DNA of 32,982 nt from Chlorobiota bacterium (GCA_013153405.1 JAADEM010000069.1:1-32982); one strand, 5' to 3'; numbered from the stretch's first letter, positions 23,515 to 32,641 are shown. A program made the numbers and translations. The notes: a model not told the origin generated them from the letters alone.

Positions 23515-25383
23515 ATGTTGAGATATTCTCTGATAGTTTTGATACAGTTGATAATTGTAGGATTTACTTCAGGTAAGGCAAGGCTTGATGCCGTGTATCC
23601 TTCGGGCTGGTGGGTGGATATGTCGTACAATAATCTGCTGGTAATTGCTTACGGGGAAAATATCAGTAATACTAATCTTACAGTTGACTATCCAGGGATA
23701 AAAATCAATAAGATAACCTCGACTCAAAGCACCAGTTATCTGTTTATCGATATGGAAATCTCACCACAGACACCCCCCGGAGTTGTGAAGATGATATTTC
23801 GCGAGGGAGGCAAAATAATAAGTGAGTATAACTTTGTTTTAAGGTTGAAAAATAAGGATGATAAACGAAACATGGGTATTAAAAGTGCTGATGTTTTGTA
23901 CCAGATAGTTCCAGATCGTTTTGCTAACGGTAACTCATCAAACGATAATCCTAAAGGTTATTACGAAAGAGCAGATCGATTAAATCCGGCCGGTGTTCAC
24001 GGAGGTGATTTACAGGGAATAAGCACCAACCTGGATTATATTGAAGATTTAGGAGTTACAGGGATTGAACTTACTCCTGTTTTTGAAAGCAATCAGTTTT
24101 CACTCTCTTATGATCACTATGCCATTACCAATTTTTATAAAATAGACGAGCGTCTTGGTTCTCTTGGTGATTATCTTAAGCTTATAGAAGATTGCCATAA
24201 AAGGAATATGAAAGTTATACAGACTTTTGTTTTTCATCAGGCAGGCAAACAGAGTGAGATAATAAGGGATGCTCCTATCGAAAACTGGGTTATACCGGAT
24301 ACTAAGAAATACCTTGAAGAGGCATATGTAAATGTTTTTTCGGATCCGTATGCCAGTAAGTCAGATTACAATTTTAATAAATACAGCTGGAAATCGTTTG
24401 ATATGCCCCGGCTCAATCAGAAAGATCCTCATTTAAAGAAATATCTTATTCAGAATTGTTTGTGGTGGGTGGAAACATCAGGTGTTGATGGAATCAGGAT
24501 TGATTATACATCGTATAATGACAAGGATTTTTTACATGAGCTTACAGATATACTTCATAAGGAATTTCCCGGCCTTAGCATTGTAAGCGATGTGGAGACA
24601 AACTACCCCTGCCAGGTGGAGTACTGGGAACAAAAGAATATTCATCCGCAGCATTTTTCTGCCTTTTTTACAAATTCGGCCGATTATCCGCTTACTAAAG
24701 AGATAGGTGCCGCTTTCTCAACTTATGATAAGCCAACACACGGACTGATGTATTTATACGATATTCTCACCCGTGATTTTGTTTATGAAGATCCGGCCAA
24801 TAATCTTGCGTTTGTCGATAATCATCATCTTGACAGGGCTTACAATGTGTCCGACAAGGAGTTGTCACAGCTTAAAATGATGCTTGCATATATCCTGACC
24901 ATAAAACGTACTCCGACGATTTTATACGGTACGGAAGTATTGCAGGAAGGCCTGGCGCGTATGGGAGATGGTTTTGTGAGGTGTGATTTTCCGGGCGGAT
25001 GGCCGGGAGATAATGTAAATGCCTTTACGCAAAAAGGCCTATCGTCCGACCAGAGGGAGATGTACGATTATCTGAGAAAACTGCTGAAGTGGAGAAAGAA
25101 CAGTGAAGCCATACATTCGGGAGCACTTACACATTACAGGCCGTCGAAAGGAATGTATGTTTATTTCAGAACTACAGAACTGAAAACGGTTATGGTCATT
25201 TTTAATAATGACCCCGATGAGCAGAAGCGGGTTGATTTTAAGAAATACAAGGAGAATATGCTTAACTTTAAATTTGCCCGTGATGTTATGACCGGAGATA
25301 TCTATTCCGATTTCAGCGGTATCATGGTCTATCCTAAGTCGGTAATGATACTTGAGCTTGAAAAAACAGGGTTTGAAGAATAA
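23515..25383 (+). CDS. secreted GH13 alpha-amylase-family protein, probable pseudoenzyme
   Basis: 622 residues. A signal peptide (about 1-21) is followed by a cyclomaltodextrinase-type N-terminal domain (about 23-110, with GWWVDM), a TIM barrel (about 120-530) and a C-terminal beta domain. It aligns end to end with Bacteroidota neopullulanase/SusA-like enzymes: PDRFANG, RHGGD-like VHGGD, YAITNFYKID, LYGTEVL, FPGGWPGD. The catalytic regions are altered. Region I, normally DxxxNH, reads QTFVFHQ (236-242). Region II keeps the nucleophile D330 (GIRID). Region III has D359 where the acid/base Glu should be (IVSDVE). Region IV reads NHH (436-438) instead of NHD. The frame is intact, so this looks like a retained binding protein or altered enzyme. 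A plus-strand terminator lies at 25435-25468. Confidence 0.9.
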   Translation: MLRYSLIVLIQLIIVGFTSGKARLDAVYPSGWWVDMSYNNLLVIAYGENISNTNLTVDYPGIKINKITSTQSTSYLFIDMEISPQTPPGVVKMIFREGGKIISEYNFVLRLKNKDDKRNMGIKSADVLYQIVPDRFANGNSSNDNPKGYYERADRLNPAGVHGGDLQGISTNLDYIEDLGVTGIELTPVFESNQFSLSYDHYAITNFYKIDERLGSLGDYLKLIEDCHKRNMKVIQTFVFHQAGKQSEIIRDAPIENWVIPDTKKYLEEAYVNVFSDPYASKSDYNFNKYSWKSFDMPRLNQKDPHLKKYLIQNCLWWVETSGVDGIRIDYTSYNDKDFLHELTDILHKEFPGLSIVSDVETNYPCQVEYWEQKNIHPQHFSAFFTNSADYPLTKEIGAAFSTYDKPTHGLMYLYDILTRDFVYEDPANNLAFVDNHHLDRAYNVSDKELSQLKMMLAYILTIKRTPTILYGTEVLQEGLARMGDGFVRCDFPGGWPGDNVNAFTQKGLSSDQREMYDYLRKLLKWRKNSEAIHSGALTHYRPSKGMYVYFRTTELKTVMVIFNNDPDEQKRVDFKKYKENMLNFKFARDVMTGDIYSDFSGIMVYPKSVMILELEKTGFEE

Positions 25384-25420
25384 AAAAAGTCATCGGAAGA
25401 TTTGAGTTTACCCGATGACT
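25382..25420 (-). terminator. intrinsic terminator of gcvP
   Basis: On the minus strand AGTCATCGG (25420-25412) pairs with CCGATGACT (25396-25388) and is followed by a run of T (25388-25382). It starts 53 bases after the gcvP stop, beyond the plus-strand terminator, almost touching the GH13 stop codon. Confidence 0.8.
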
Positions 25421-25434
25421 AAAAAGATATTTGT

Positions 25435-25468
25435 AAGCGGATGGACTGAGGTCATCCGCTTATTTTTT
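25435..25468 (+). terminator. intrinsic terminator of the GH13-like gene
   Basis: Perfect 9-bp stem AAGCGGATG (25435-25443) / CATCCGCTT (25453-25461) followed by A and six T (25463-25468). No T-run follows on the other strand, so it acts on plus only. Confidence 0.85.
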
Positions 25469-25472
25469 ATGT

Positions 25473-28346
25473 CTATTTTTCTTCGATATACTCATCAATA
25501 GGAGTACAGGTACAAACCAGATGGCGGTCGCCGTAAGCATCATCAATGCGGGCAACATCAATCCAGAATTTATTTTCCCTTATCCATTCAAGAGGATATG
25601 CAGCTTTTTCTCTTCCATACTGATGCGTCCATTCATCACCGGCAACGACATATGCCGGGTGCGGAGCATTTTTAAGAACGTTGTCTGTTTTGTCTGCTTT
25701 GCCGTTCTCAATCTCTTTTATCTCTTCAAGTATACCCTGCATTGCCTCAATAAAACGGTTCATCTCCTGAAGAGATTCACTTTCGGTAGGTTCAACCATA
25801 AGAGTACCGTAAACAGGGAATGATACAGTTGGAGCATGGAAACCGTAATCCATCAGGCGTTTTGCAATGTCGGTCTCTGATACTCCGGCTGATGCTTTGA
25901 AGTGGCGGCATTCAAGTATCATCTCGTGAGCAACTCTTCCGTTTTCACCAGTGTAAAGTATTCCGTATCCCTCTTTTAGTTTGCTTGCCATGTAATTGGC
26001 ATTAAGAATTGCCATTTTGGTAGCTTCAGTAAGTCCGTCTCCACCCAGCATTTTGATGTATCCGTATGTTATAGGCAACACACTTGCACTACCCCATGGA
26101 GCTGCCGAAACAGCTGAAATGCCGTGATGTGAGTTGTCGGTTACCGGATGCTCCGGCAGGAATTTTACAAGATGTTTTGCCACAGCAATAGGGCCTACTC
26201 CGGGACCACCACCACCGTGAGGAATAGCAAATGTTTTGTGCAGATTCAGGTGGCATACATCAGCTCCTATGATACCCGGGCTGGTAAGCCCTACCTGTGC
26301 ATTCATATTAGCACCGTCCATGTACACCTGACCTCCGTTATCGTGGATAATCCGGCACATCTCTTTGATACTGCTTTCGAATACGCCGTGAGTAGAAGGA
26401 TAAGTGACCATAAGGCAGGCAAGAGTGTCTTTGTTGGCTTCGGCCTTTTTACGAAGGTCTTCTACATCAATATTTCCTTTTTCGTCGCAATTTACAACCA
26501 CAACCTTCATTCCTGCCATTACTGCACTTGCAGGGTTTGTTCCGTGTGCCGATGAAGGAATGAGTGCTACATTTCTTTGCTCATCACCACGGCTCTGATG
26601 ATATGCTCTGATAACCATCAATCCGGCATATTCACCTGCAGCACCAGAGTTTGGTTGCAGACAAACATCTTCGAAACCTGTTATTTCAGCCAAATCACGT
26701 CTTAATTCCTCCATCATTTCGTGATATCCTGCCGCCTGATCCTTCGGAATGAAAGGATGAAGTCCGCCAAATTCAATCCAGCTTAAAGGAAGCATTTCGG
26801 TAGCAGCATTAAGTTTCATGGTACAAGATCCCAAGGATATCATTGAGTGGGTGAGAGAGATATCACGACGTTCAAGTTTCTTTATGTAGCGTACCATTTC
26901 TGTTTCGGAACGGTACAGGTTAAAAATGTCCTGTGTCAGAAACTCACTTGAGCGAAGCAGGTTTTTATCGATAGTCATTTCTGCCGTCATTTCCTTCACA
27001 ACCGGAGGTTCATTTCCGGCTGCTTTTGCAAAAACTTCCACTATCCAGTTTACATCTTCCAGGTTTGTGGTTTCATCAATACTTAATCCAACTTCACCGT
27101 TTTCAAAATAACGGAAATTCATTTCCAGTTCGAGAGATAATTTTTCAATATCGGTAAGTTTCACATTTCCGGGAACAGAGAATCGAATTGTATCAAAGTA
27201 GTTTTTATTAAGTTGCTTGTATCCGTATTTCCCGATTTCTTTTGTTAGTCTGCTTGCAATACCGTGTATCCGTTCAGCAATATTTTTAATTCCTTCGGCA
27301 CCATGATACACTGCATAAAATCCGGCCATTGTGGCAAGGAGCGCCTGTGCAGTACAAATATTTGATGTTGCTTTTTCACGTTTTATATGCTGTTCGCGGG
27401 TCTGAAGAGCCATTCTTAAAGCTCTTTTGCCGTTTACATCTTTTGAAACTCCGATAATTCTTCCGGGCATTGAGCGTTTGAGTGATTCACGGGTTGCAAA
27501 ATAAGCAGCGTGCGGACCGCCGTATCCCATAGGTATACCGAAACGCTGTGAAGAACCGAATACAATATCGGCGTCCCATTCACCAGGAGGAGTTAAAAGA
27601 GCCAGCGAAAGAAGGTCGGCAGCAACTGCGACTTTTATCCCGTGTTCGTGTGCTTTCTGAACAAATCCGGCATAGTCTTCAATATTTCCGTCCGAGTTCG
27701 GATATTGGATAATGAGTCCGAAATGCTTTTCTTTGAATCCGGCCGATTTGTAATCGCTGAATTCAAGTTCTATACCCAAAGGTGCAGAGCGGGTTTCGAG
27801 AACTGCACGGGTTTGCGGCCAAATCTTTTCATCCACAAGCAAAACATTTTTTCCTGCTTTTACATCAGCACGCGATCTGGCATGGAACATCATGATCATT
27901 GCTTCGGCAGCTGCTGTAGCTTCGTCAAGCAGTGAGGCATTGGCAAGTTCCATACCGGTCATTTCTGTTATTACAGTCTGATAATTCAGCAGGGCTTCGA
28001 GACGTCCCTGCGATATTTCGGCCTGATACGGAGTGTATGAAGTGTACCACACGGGATTTTCGAGTACATTGCGTAATATTACGGCAGGGGTGATTGTGTC
28101 GTAATAGCCCATACCTATATAAGTATTGTAAACCTTATTTTTGGAAGCTATGTCAAGTATTTTTCTGTAATACTGCCTTTCGGTCAGGCCTCCTTCAATG
28201 TTAAGTTTTTTATCACTTCTGATGTCAGCCGGTATTGTTTGATCTATCAGTTCGTCGATAGAAGAAACCCCTATTTCATTAAGCATTGTTTTGATTTCGT
28301 GTTTCCTTGGCCCTATGTGGCGGGAAACAAACATATCTGTTGCCAT
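25473..28346 (-). CDS. gcvP: glycine dehydrogenase (decarboxylating), glycine cleavage P-protein
   Basis: 957 residues, the full-length single-chain form in which the P1-like and P2-like halves are fused. The N-terminal half starts SRHIGPR and includes YTPYQAEISQGRLEALLNYQ. The PLP-binding Lys lies in NLHKTFAIPHGGGGPG (roughly residue 700). SHGTNPAS-type SSAHGTNPASA and the glycine-rich loops are normal. It decarboxylates glycine and loads the aminomethyl group on the lipoyl arm of GcvH, feeding one-carbon metabolism. The other cleavage genes (gcvT, gcvH) are not in the window, which is usual in Bacteroidota. No glycine riboswitch is evident in the 96-base upstream gap. Intact. Confidence 0.97.
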   Translation of the reverse strand: MATDMFVSRHIGPRKHEIKTMLNEIGVSSIDELIDQTIPADIRSDKKLNIEGGLTERQYYRKILDIASKNKVYNTYIGMGYYDTITPAVILRNVLENPVWYTSYTPYQAEISQGRLEALLNYQTVITEMTGMELANASLLDEATAAAEAMIMMFHARSRADVKAGKNVLLVDEKIWPQTRAVLETRSAPLGIELEFSDYKSAGFKEKHFGLIIQYPNSDGNIEDYAGFVQKAHEHGIKVAVAADLLSLALLTPPGEWDADIVFGSSQRFGIPMGYGGPHAAYFATRESLKRSMPGRIIGVSKDVNGKRALRMALQTREQHIKREKATSNICTAQALLATMAGFYAVYHGAEGIKNIAERIHGIASRLTKEIGKYGYKQLNKNYFDTIRFSVPGNVKLTDIEKLSLELEMNFRYFENGEVGLSIDETTNLEDVNWIVEVFAKAAGNEPPVVKEMTAEMTIDKNLLRSSEFLTQDIFNLYRSETEMVRYIKKLERRDISLTHSMISLGSCTMKLNAATEMLPLSWIEFGGLHPFIPKDQAAGYHEMMEELRRDLAEITGFEDVCLQPNSGAAGEYAGLMVIRAYHQSRGDEQRNVALIPSSAHGTNPASAVMAGMKVVVVNCDEKGNIDVEDLRKKAEANKDTLACLMVTYPSTHGVFESSIKEMCRIIHDNGGQVYMDGANMNAQVGLTSPGIIGADVCHLNLHKTFAIPHGGGGPGVGPIAVAKHLVKFLPEHPVTDNSHHGISAVSAAPWGSASVLPITYGYIKMLGGDGLTEATKMAILNANYMASKLKEGYGILYTGENGRVAHEMILECRHFKASAGVSETDIAKRLMDYGFHAPTVSFPVYGTLMVEPTESESLQEMNRFIEAMQGILEEIKEIENGKADKTDNVLKNAPHPAYVVAGDEWTHQYGREKAAYPLEWIRENKFWIDVARIDDAYGDRHLVCTCTPIDEYIEEK

Positions 28347-28442
28347 GTCTTTTTATTAATTAGTTTTTGTTATTAATTTTTATTTTCAAAAAGAATGAAG
28401 TTTTTGGTAAAATACAATGACTTTTGCTATAGTTCAAGTTTA

Positions 28443-29081
28443 TTAACGGATAAAAGGATTATTAAACCTTTCGTATTCGATGGTTGTAGCGGGACCGTGT
28501 CCCGGGTAAACCACGGTTTCGGGAGGTAAGGCCATTAGTTTTTCTTTAATGTTAATTATCAGGGAGTCGTAATCACCCCCCGGAAGGTCGGAACGGCCGA
28601 TACTGTCACGAAAAAGGACGTCGCCTGATACAAGAATTTTATCTTTGTCGGAATAAAAAGCAATGCCTCCAGGTGAGTGTCCAGGCAGGTGAATTACAGA
28701 TAACGATGATTTTCCGAATTTAACTTCGTCTTTGTCGTTCAGATATTTGCCCGGTGGCGGAGGGTTGTCGTTAAGTGTAATGCCATACTGAGATGCATAA
28801 TCTTTGGTTATTGGGATGAAGAATTCATCGTCGGGATGACATTCTGGTTTAAGGTTGTATTTCTCCGAAACATATTTTGTGCCGAAAACATGATCGAGGT
28901 GGAGGTGTGTGTGAATTAACCTTACCGGTTTCAGATTGCCTGAAGAAAGGAAATCTGAAAGTTTCTTTTCTTCATCTTTTCCAAAGCAACCTGGGTCAAT
29001 GATAATGCATTCTCCTGTCTGGTCGGAAATAATGTAGGTGTTTACCTGCCATGGGTTGAAAGAGAGAGTATGTATGTACAT
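28443..29081 (-). CDS. MBL-fold hydrolase, glyoxalase II-like
   Basis: 212 residues from the ATG at 29081 (MYIHTLSFNPWQVNTYI), which is the family's usual start. The frame is open to 29198, but that extension would overlap pcm and is Cys/Asn-rich junk. The metal site HLHLDH follows IHTH in the N-terminal half, and LPGHSPGG, GDVLF (metal Asp) and YPGHGP complete the binuclear zinc/iron centre. It should hydrolyse a thioester or related ester in the cytoplasm. Whether it is true S-lactoylglutathione hydrolase is uncertain, because the glutathione-binding C-terminal domain is missing, as in most short homologues. It starts 77 bases after the pcm stop, probably in one transcript. Confidence 0.9.
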   Translation of the reverse strand: MYIHTLSFNPWQVNTYIISDQTGECIIIDPGCFGKDEEKKLSDFLSSGNLKPVRLIHTHLHLDHVFGTKYVSEKYNLKPECHPDDEFFIPITKDYASQYGITLNDNPPPPGKYLNDKDEVKFGKSSLSVIHLPGHSPGGIAFYSDKDKILVSGDVLFRDSIGRSDLPGGDYDSLIINIKEKLMALPPETVVYPGHGPATTIEYERFNNPFIR

Positions 29082-29158
29082 ATTTTTGTTTTTAAAAGAA
29101 TGATTTACAGGCATCTGTTGTTCGGCACTGGCCGGTTTTTTGTTATTCCGACAGTGTG

Positions 29159-29806
29159 TTATTTCACTACACCTTCCAGCATTGGAACAAAGGCACATTT
29201 GCCGTACTCTATTTGTTCGAAATCGTTGTCGTTGATTCGGGTTATCTTAGTCATCACCTGTTCTTTTTCTCCCAGAGGTATAATCAGTGTTCCTCCTTTT
29301 TTTAATTGTAATAACAGGTCTTTGGGAATAAACGGAGCACCGGCGGTAATGAGTATTTTATCGAAAGGAACATGAGCCGGCAAACCTTTGTATCCATCGC
29401 CCAGGAAAAATCGTCCTTTGTATCCAAGTTCTTTCAGAAGTTTTGAAGTTTTTGAATAAAGTTCCGATTGTCTTTCAATAGTAAAAAGTTCTACACCCAT
29501 TTCCATGAGAACAGCAGCCTGGTAACCGGAACCGGTACCTATCTCAAGCACTTTTTCGTTTCCCGTTAGTTCGAGCAGTTGAGTTTGAAATGCGACAGTG
29601 TAAGGCTGTGAAATAGTCTGGCCTGCACCTATGGGAAAAGCCTTATCCTGATAAGCAAAGTTAACGAAACCGCTTTCGATAAATAAATGACGGGGAACCC
29701 TGCCTATGGCATCAAGCACCCGGATGTCAGTAATTCCTTTTTGTTTAAGGGTTTGTACGAGTTTGTTTCGCAGTCCCTTATGGCGATAATTGTCGTGTTT
29801 CGTCAT
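29159..29806 (-). CDS. pcm: protein-L-isoaspartate O-methyltransferase
   Basis: 215 residues from the ATG at 29806 (MTKHDNYRHKGLRNKLV); an upstream in-frame ATG at 29833 is less likely, since the family's homology begins after it. SAM-binding motif I is VLEIGTGSGYQAA, preceded by the substrate-binding AYQDKAFPIGAGQTISQP segment typical of PCMT. A late PLG-type motif (IIPLG) fits. It methylates isoaspartyl residues so that aged proteins are repaired. A TATTTTTA box (about 29818-29811) ends only four bases before the ATG, so the message may be leaderless or start further upstream. The MBL hydrolase gene follows on the same strand. Confidence 0.94.
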   Translation of the reverse strand: MTKHDNYRHKGLRNKLVQTLKQKGITDIRVLDAIGRVPRHLFIESGFVNFAYQDKAFPIGAGQTISQPYTVAFQTQLLELTGNEKVLEIGTGSGYQAAVLMEMGVELFTIERQSELYSKTSKLLKELGYKGRFFLGDGYKGLPAHVPFDKILITAGAPFIPKDLLLQLKKGGTLIIPLGEKEQVMTKITRINDNDFEQIEYGKCAFVPMLEGVVK

Positions 29807-29943
29807 AGAGTAAAAATACGAAGAAAAATTCATATAAAAACAAGTAGAATAATATTAGAATAAAGAAATATTTTTTATCTAAATTAACGCTCAATAAAAT
29901 ATGTTATCTTACGTTAATTAGTTTACAAAAGCTATTTTTTTAT

Positions 29944-31377
29944 ATGAAAGGACCCGGACATATCAATAACAGGAAAATAATTCTGATTTTCTTTCTTGTT
30001 GATTTGTTGTTTGTAATAGCATTAGCATTTTTAAGTGTTTATCAGTTAAAGGAGCAGTTTGGTTTTATAATAAGTCTGGGACCGGTAAGAACAACACTGG
30101 GGAATTTCTCCCCGTTTATCGATGTTGTTATTCTTCTGTTTTACTGGTTGGTTATTTTTTACCTTTTCGGGCATTATACCCGTAATATTAATCAATCGGT
30201 GTTTACCATTATTAAAAGTACCATTAAAGAGGTAATATTTGGGAACATAGTATTTTTTATAGTTGTATTCGGTCCGTTGAAGATGTTCGAATATGATAAC
30301 TCCTGGGTTACATTTCTGAAAATCTCGGCACAGTTTATAGTAATAATCGGAGTACCCAGGATTATTACATTCTGGATAATAAATAAATTATTTGAGTGGA
30401 ATCGTATTAAATTCAATTTTGTAATTGTAGGAGAGAAGGATGCGGTAAAGAACTTTATGAAGGATTTTAATCATTCGGGCTATCTTAAAAAGCATAAGCT
30501 GTTGGGAGTTCTTTATCTGGATGAGCGAAATGAATTATCCGATAATGGTTTTAAGGTGATTTCGTCATATGAAGAGCTTAGTGAACCGGCATCAAAAGGT
30601 GAGATTGATGAAATAATCTTTGTTGAACCAGAAAAGGATTTCGAGGATTTGAGAGATGTAATTACATTCAGTAAAAAATATAATATTCAGCTTAATATTC
30701 CGGGGCAGCTTACCGATATTCTGAAAGGGCAGGTGAAAATAAACGAGATTGAAACACCACCTTTCGTTGTGATTCACAGTAAAGGAATGCCGTTGATACA
30801 ATTGGTTGTAAAACGGGTTTTAGATGTTGTTATTTCCATAGCCGGCCTGGTGGTAATAATTCCTTTTTTGCCGTTTGTTGTATATTCGGTAAAGAAAAGT
30901 TCTCCCGGGCCTGTAATCTTTGTGCAGGAACGTATAGGGAAAAACGGACTTCCGTTTAAAATGTATAAGTTCCGTACTATGGTGGAAGATGCGGAAAAGG
31001 GAATTCCGGCTCTCTCATCGAGTAATGATCCGAGAATAACAGGTCCCGGCCGATGGTTAAGAAGATGGCGACTGGATGAGATACCTCAGCTGATTAATGT
31101 TATTTCCGGGAAAATGTCTCTGGTTGGTCCCAGACCCGAAAGGCAATATTTTATGGAACAGATACTTGAAAGAGCACCCTATTACTCGCTGATATTAAAG
31201 GTTAAGCCCGGCATTACTTCTCTTGGAATGGTTAAGTTCGGATATGCCGAAAATGTAGATCAAATGATTCAGCGTTTGCGATATGATGTATTGTATGTTG
31301 AAAACCAGTCGTTAATTCTTGATTTTAAAATTCTGATTTATACTATCGGCACATTGTTAAAGGGTGAGGGGAAATAA
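29944..31377 (+). CDS. polyprenyl-phosphate sugar-1-phosphate transferase (WcaJ/WbaP type)
   Basis: 477 residues. Four membrane segments (about 11-32, 57-77, 95-112, 125-148) are followed by a Rossmann-like cytoplasmic domain (about 158-260, FVIVGEKD). A further hydrophobic helix (about 288-313, KRVLDVVISIAGL) leads into the catalytic bacterial-sugar-transferase domain. That domain carries FVQERIGKNGLPFKMYKFRTM, RWRLDEIPQLINVI and MSLVGPRPE. It transfers a sugar-1-phosphate from a nucleotide sugar to undecaprenyl phosphate, the first step of capsule, exopolysaccharide or O-antigen repeat synthesis. No other polysaccharide genes are in the window; a solitary priming transferase is common in Bacteroidota, often serving general protein O-glycosylation. 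Its last 21 bases overlap ddl tail to tail. Confidence 0.93.
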   Translation: MKGPGHINNRKIILIFFLVDLLFVIALAFLSVYQLKEQFGFIISLGPVRTTLGNFSPFIDVVILLFYWLVIFYLFGHYTRNINQSVFTIIKSTIKEVIFGNIVFFIVVFGPLKMFEYDNSWVTFLKISAQFIVIIGVPRIITFWIINKLFEWNRIKFNFVIVGEKDAVKNFMKDFNHSGYLKKHKLLGVLYLDERNELSDNGFKVISSYEELSEPASKGEIDEIIFVEPEKDFEDLRDVITFSKKYNIQLNIPGQLTDILKGQVKINEIETPPFVVIHSKGMPLIQLVVKRVLDVVISIAGLVVIIPFLPFVVYSVKKSSPGPVIFVQERIGKNGLPFKMYKFRTMVEDAEKGIPALSSSNDPRITGPGRWLRRWRLDEIPQLINVISGKMSLVGPRPERQYFMEQILERAPYYSLILKVKPGITSLGMVKFGYAENVDQMIQRLRYDVLYVENQSLILDFKILIYTIGTLLKGEGK

Positions 31378-32361
31378 CGGATTGAACCTTTCTATAGAAT
31401 CTTCAATTATATCAGTGAATACCTCTTTAATGTCGAGTCCTGCGGCGTTTATCTGCTGAGGAATGAAACTTGTGGGTGTCATTCCAGGTGTTGTGTTTAC
31501 CTCAAGCATGTATATCCTGTCCTTCCCGTACATGTAATCGATTCGGATTATCCCTTTGCAGCCAAGTATGTCGTATATCATTGATGAGATAGTGCTTATC
31601 TTTTCCGCGATGTTGTCCGGTATTCGTGCAGGAGTGATCTCCTCAACTTTCTCGGCAGTGTACTTTGCTTCAAAATCGAAGAACTCATTCTTGCTTACCA
31701 CTTCGGTAATCGGAAATATCTTTTCTCCTTTTGATGTTTTGTACAGGCCGCAGGTTAGTTCTGTTCCTTCAAGAAGCTCTTCAATTATCACTTCGTCACT
31801 TTCTGTAAATGCTTTTTCGATGGCAGGGGTAAGCTCTTCCGGTTTTTTGGCTTTTGTTATTCCAAAACTTGAACCTCCGGCATTCGGCTTGACAAAACAT
31901 GGGAGTCCCAGTTTTTCGATAATGTCATTATCGTTAAAATCATTTCCTTTTCGTATTAGCACAGAATCGGCAACTGCAACGCCGAATCCTTTAAGGTATG
32001 TGTTGCAGGTGAATTTATTGAAGGTGAGGGATGATGACAATACATCGCAGGTGGAGTGGGGGATGCCGGTCATGTCGAAATACCCCTGAAGGAGACCGTT
32101 CTCACCGGGAGTACCATGTATGGTGATGTATGCAAGGTCGAATTTTATTTTGTTGCCGTCGATTGTGATTGAAAAATCGTTCTTGTCAACAGGATAGTTT
32201 TTTTCATTAACAACAGCTTCCCAGTTCAGGTCTTTTATCAGAACGGGATAAGCATTGTAACGGTCTTTATCGAGAAAGGACCCGATACCTCTCATACTCT
32301 TTTCCGAAATAATTATTTCAGATGAATAGCCTCCGTATATAATTGCAATGTTCTTTTTCAT
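31357..32361 (-). CDS. ddl: D-alanine--D-alanine ligase
   Basis: 334 residues. The Ddl N-terminal domain opens with MKKNIAIIYGGYSSE and has HGTPGENG as the conserved loop. The ATP-grasp domain has CFVKPNAGGSSFGI, IIEELLEGTELTCG and the metal-binding MLEVNTTPGMTPTSFIPQQ at the end. It joins two D-alanines for peptidoglycan precursors in the cytoplasm. The ligase N-terminal EHEVSL-type loop reads SSEIIISEKS here, as in other Bacteroidota Ddl proteins. The C-terminus converges on and overlaps the sugar-phosphate transferase gene by 21 bases. It is separated from mur genes, which is unusual compared with Proteobacteria but common in this phylum. Confidence 0.95.
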   Translation of the reverse strand: MKKNIAIIYGGYSSEIIISEKSMRGIGSFLDKDRYNAYPVLIKDLNWEAVVNEKNYPVDKNDFSITIDGNKIKFDLAYITIHGTPGENGLLQGYFDMTGIPHSTCDVLSSSLTFNKFTCNTYLKGFGVAVADSVLIRKGNDFNDNDIIEKLGLPCFVKPNAGGSSFGITKAKKPEELTPAIEKAFTESDEVIIEELLEGTELTCGLYKTSKGEKIFPITEVVSKNEFFDFEAKYTAEKVEEITPARIPDNIAEKISTISSMIYDILGCKGIIRIDYMYGKDRIYMLEVNTTPGMTPTSFIPQQINAAGLDIKEVFTDIIEDSIERFNPLFPLTL

Positions 32362-32466
32362 CCGCTAAGATCTTTTAACCGCGAATTTAACGAATTATCG
32401 CTAATGAAGGATATTTCTTATGATTTTTGAAAGTATTGCTCCTTTGGTGCGGGTTTGCAATCCGCC

Positions 32467-32575
32467 TTTCGACGCTTCGTTGTCTTGCGTTATACTCCGG
32501 ATGAACGAAGGTCTTTATCCGGCAGCCAGACATTGAATCATACAAAGCGTAGCGAAGTACATTCAATCGTCGAAA
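32467..32575. repeat. nested inverted-repeat (branched) element
   Basis: Outer arms TTTCGACG (32467-32474) and CGTCGAAA (32568-32575) enclose two inner hairpins. These are CCGGAT (32497-32502) / ATCCGG (32517-32522) and ATTGAAT (32532-32538) / ATTCAAT (32561-32567). All pairs are perfect. The result would fold as a three-way junction in single-stranded DNA or RNA. Just to the left is GCGG...CCGC (about 32448-32464), and to the right a CTACCCAGGGTA dyad (32623-32634). It is non-coding and resembles a mobile or REP-like intergenic element. Confidence 0.5.
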
Positions 32576-32641
32576 CTACCATGCTGTACCGGCCGGGTTG
32601 AATGTTTATGGGGAACGGGTTGGCTACCCAGGGTATTTTCG

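Noticed and set aside
28347-28442. Glycine riboswitch upstream of gcvP
   Set aside because: The 96-base gap is very AT-rich and lacks the conserved GG-rich aptamer core; it is too short for a full aptamer plus expression platform.
29082-29198. N-terminal extension of the MBL hydrolase to 251 residues
   Set aside because: It would overlap the end of pcm and adds a Cys/Asn-rich stretch unlike the family; the ATG at 29081 matches the usual family start.
31556-32089. 177-codon plus-strand frame opposite ddl
   Set aside because: It is antisense to the ATP-grasp domain and has Ser-rich shadow composition.
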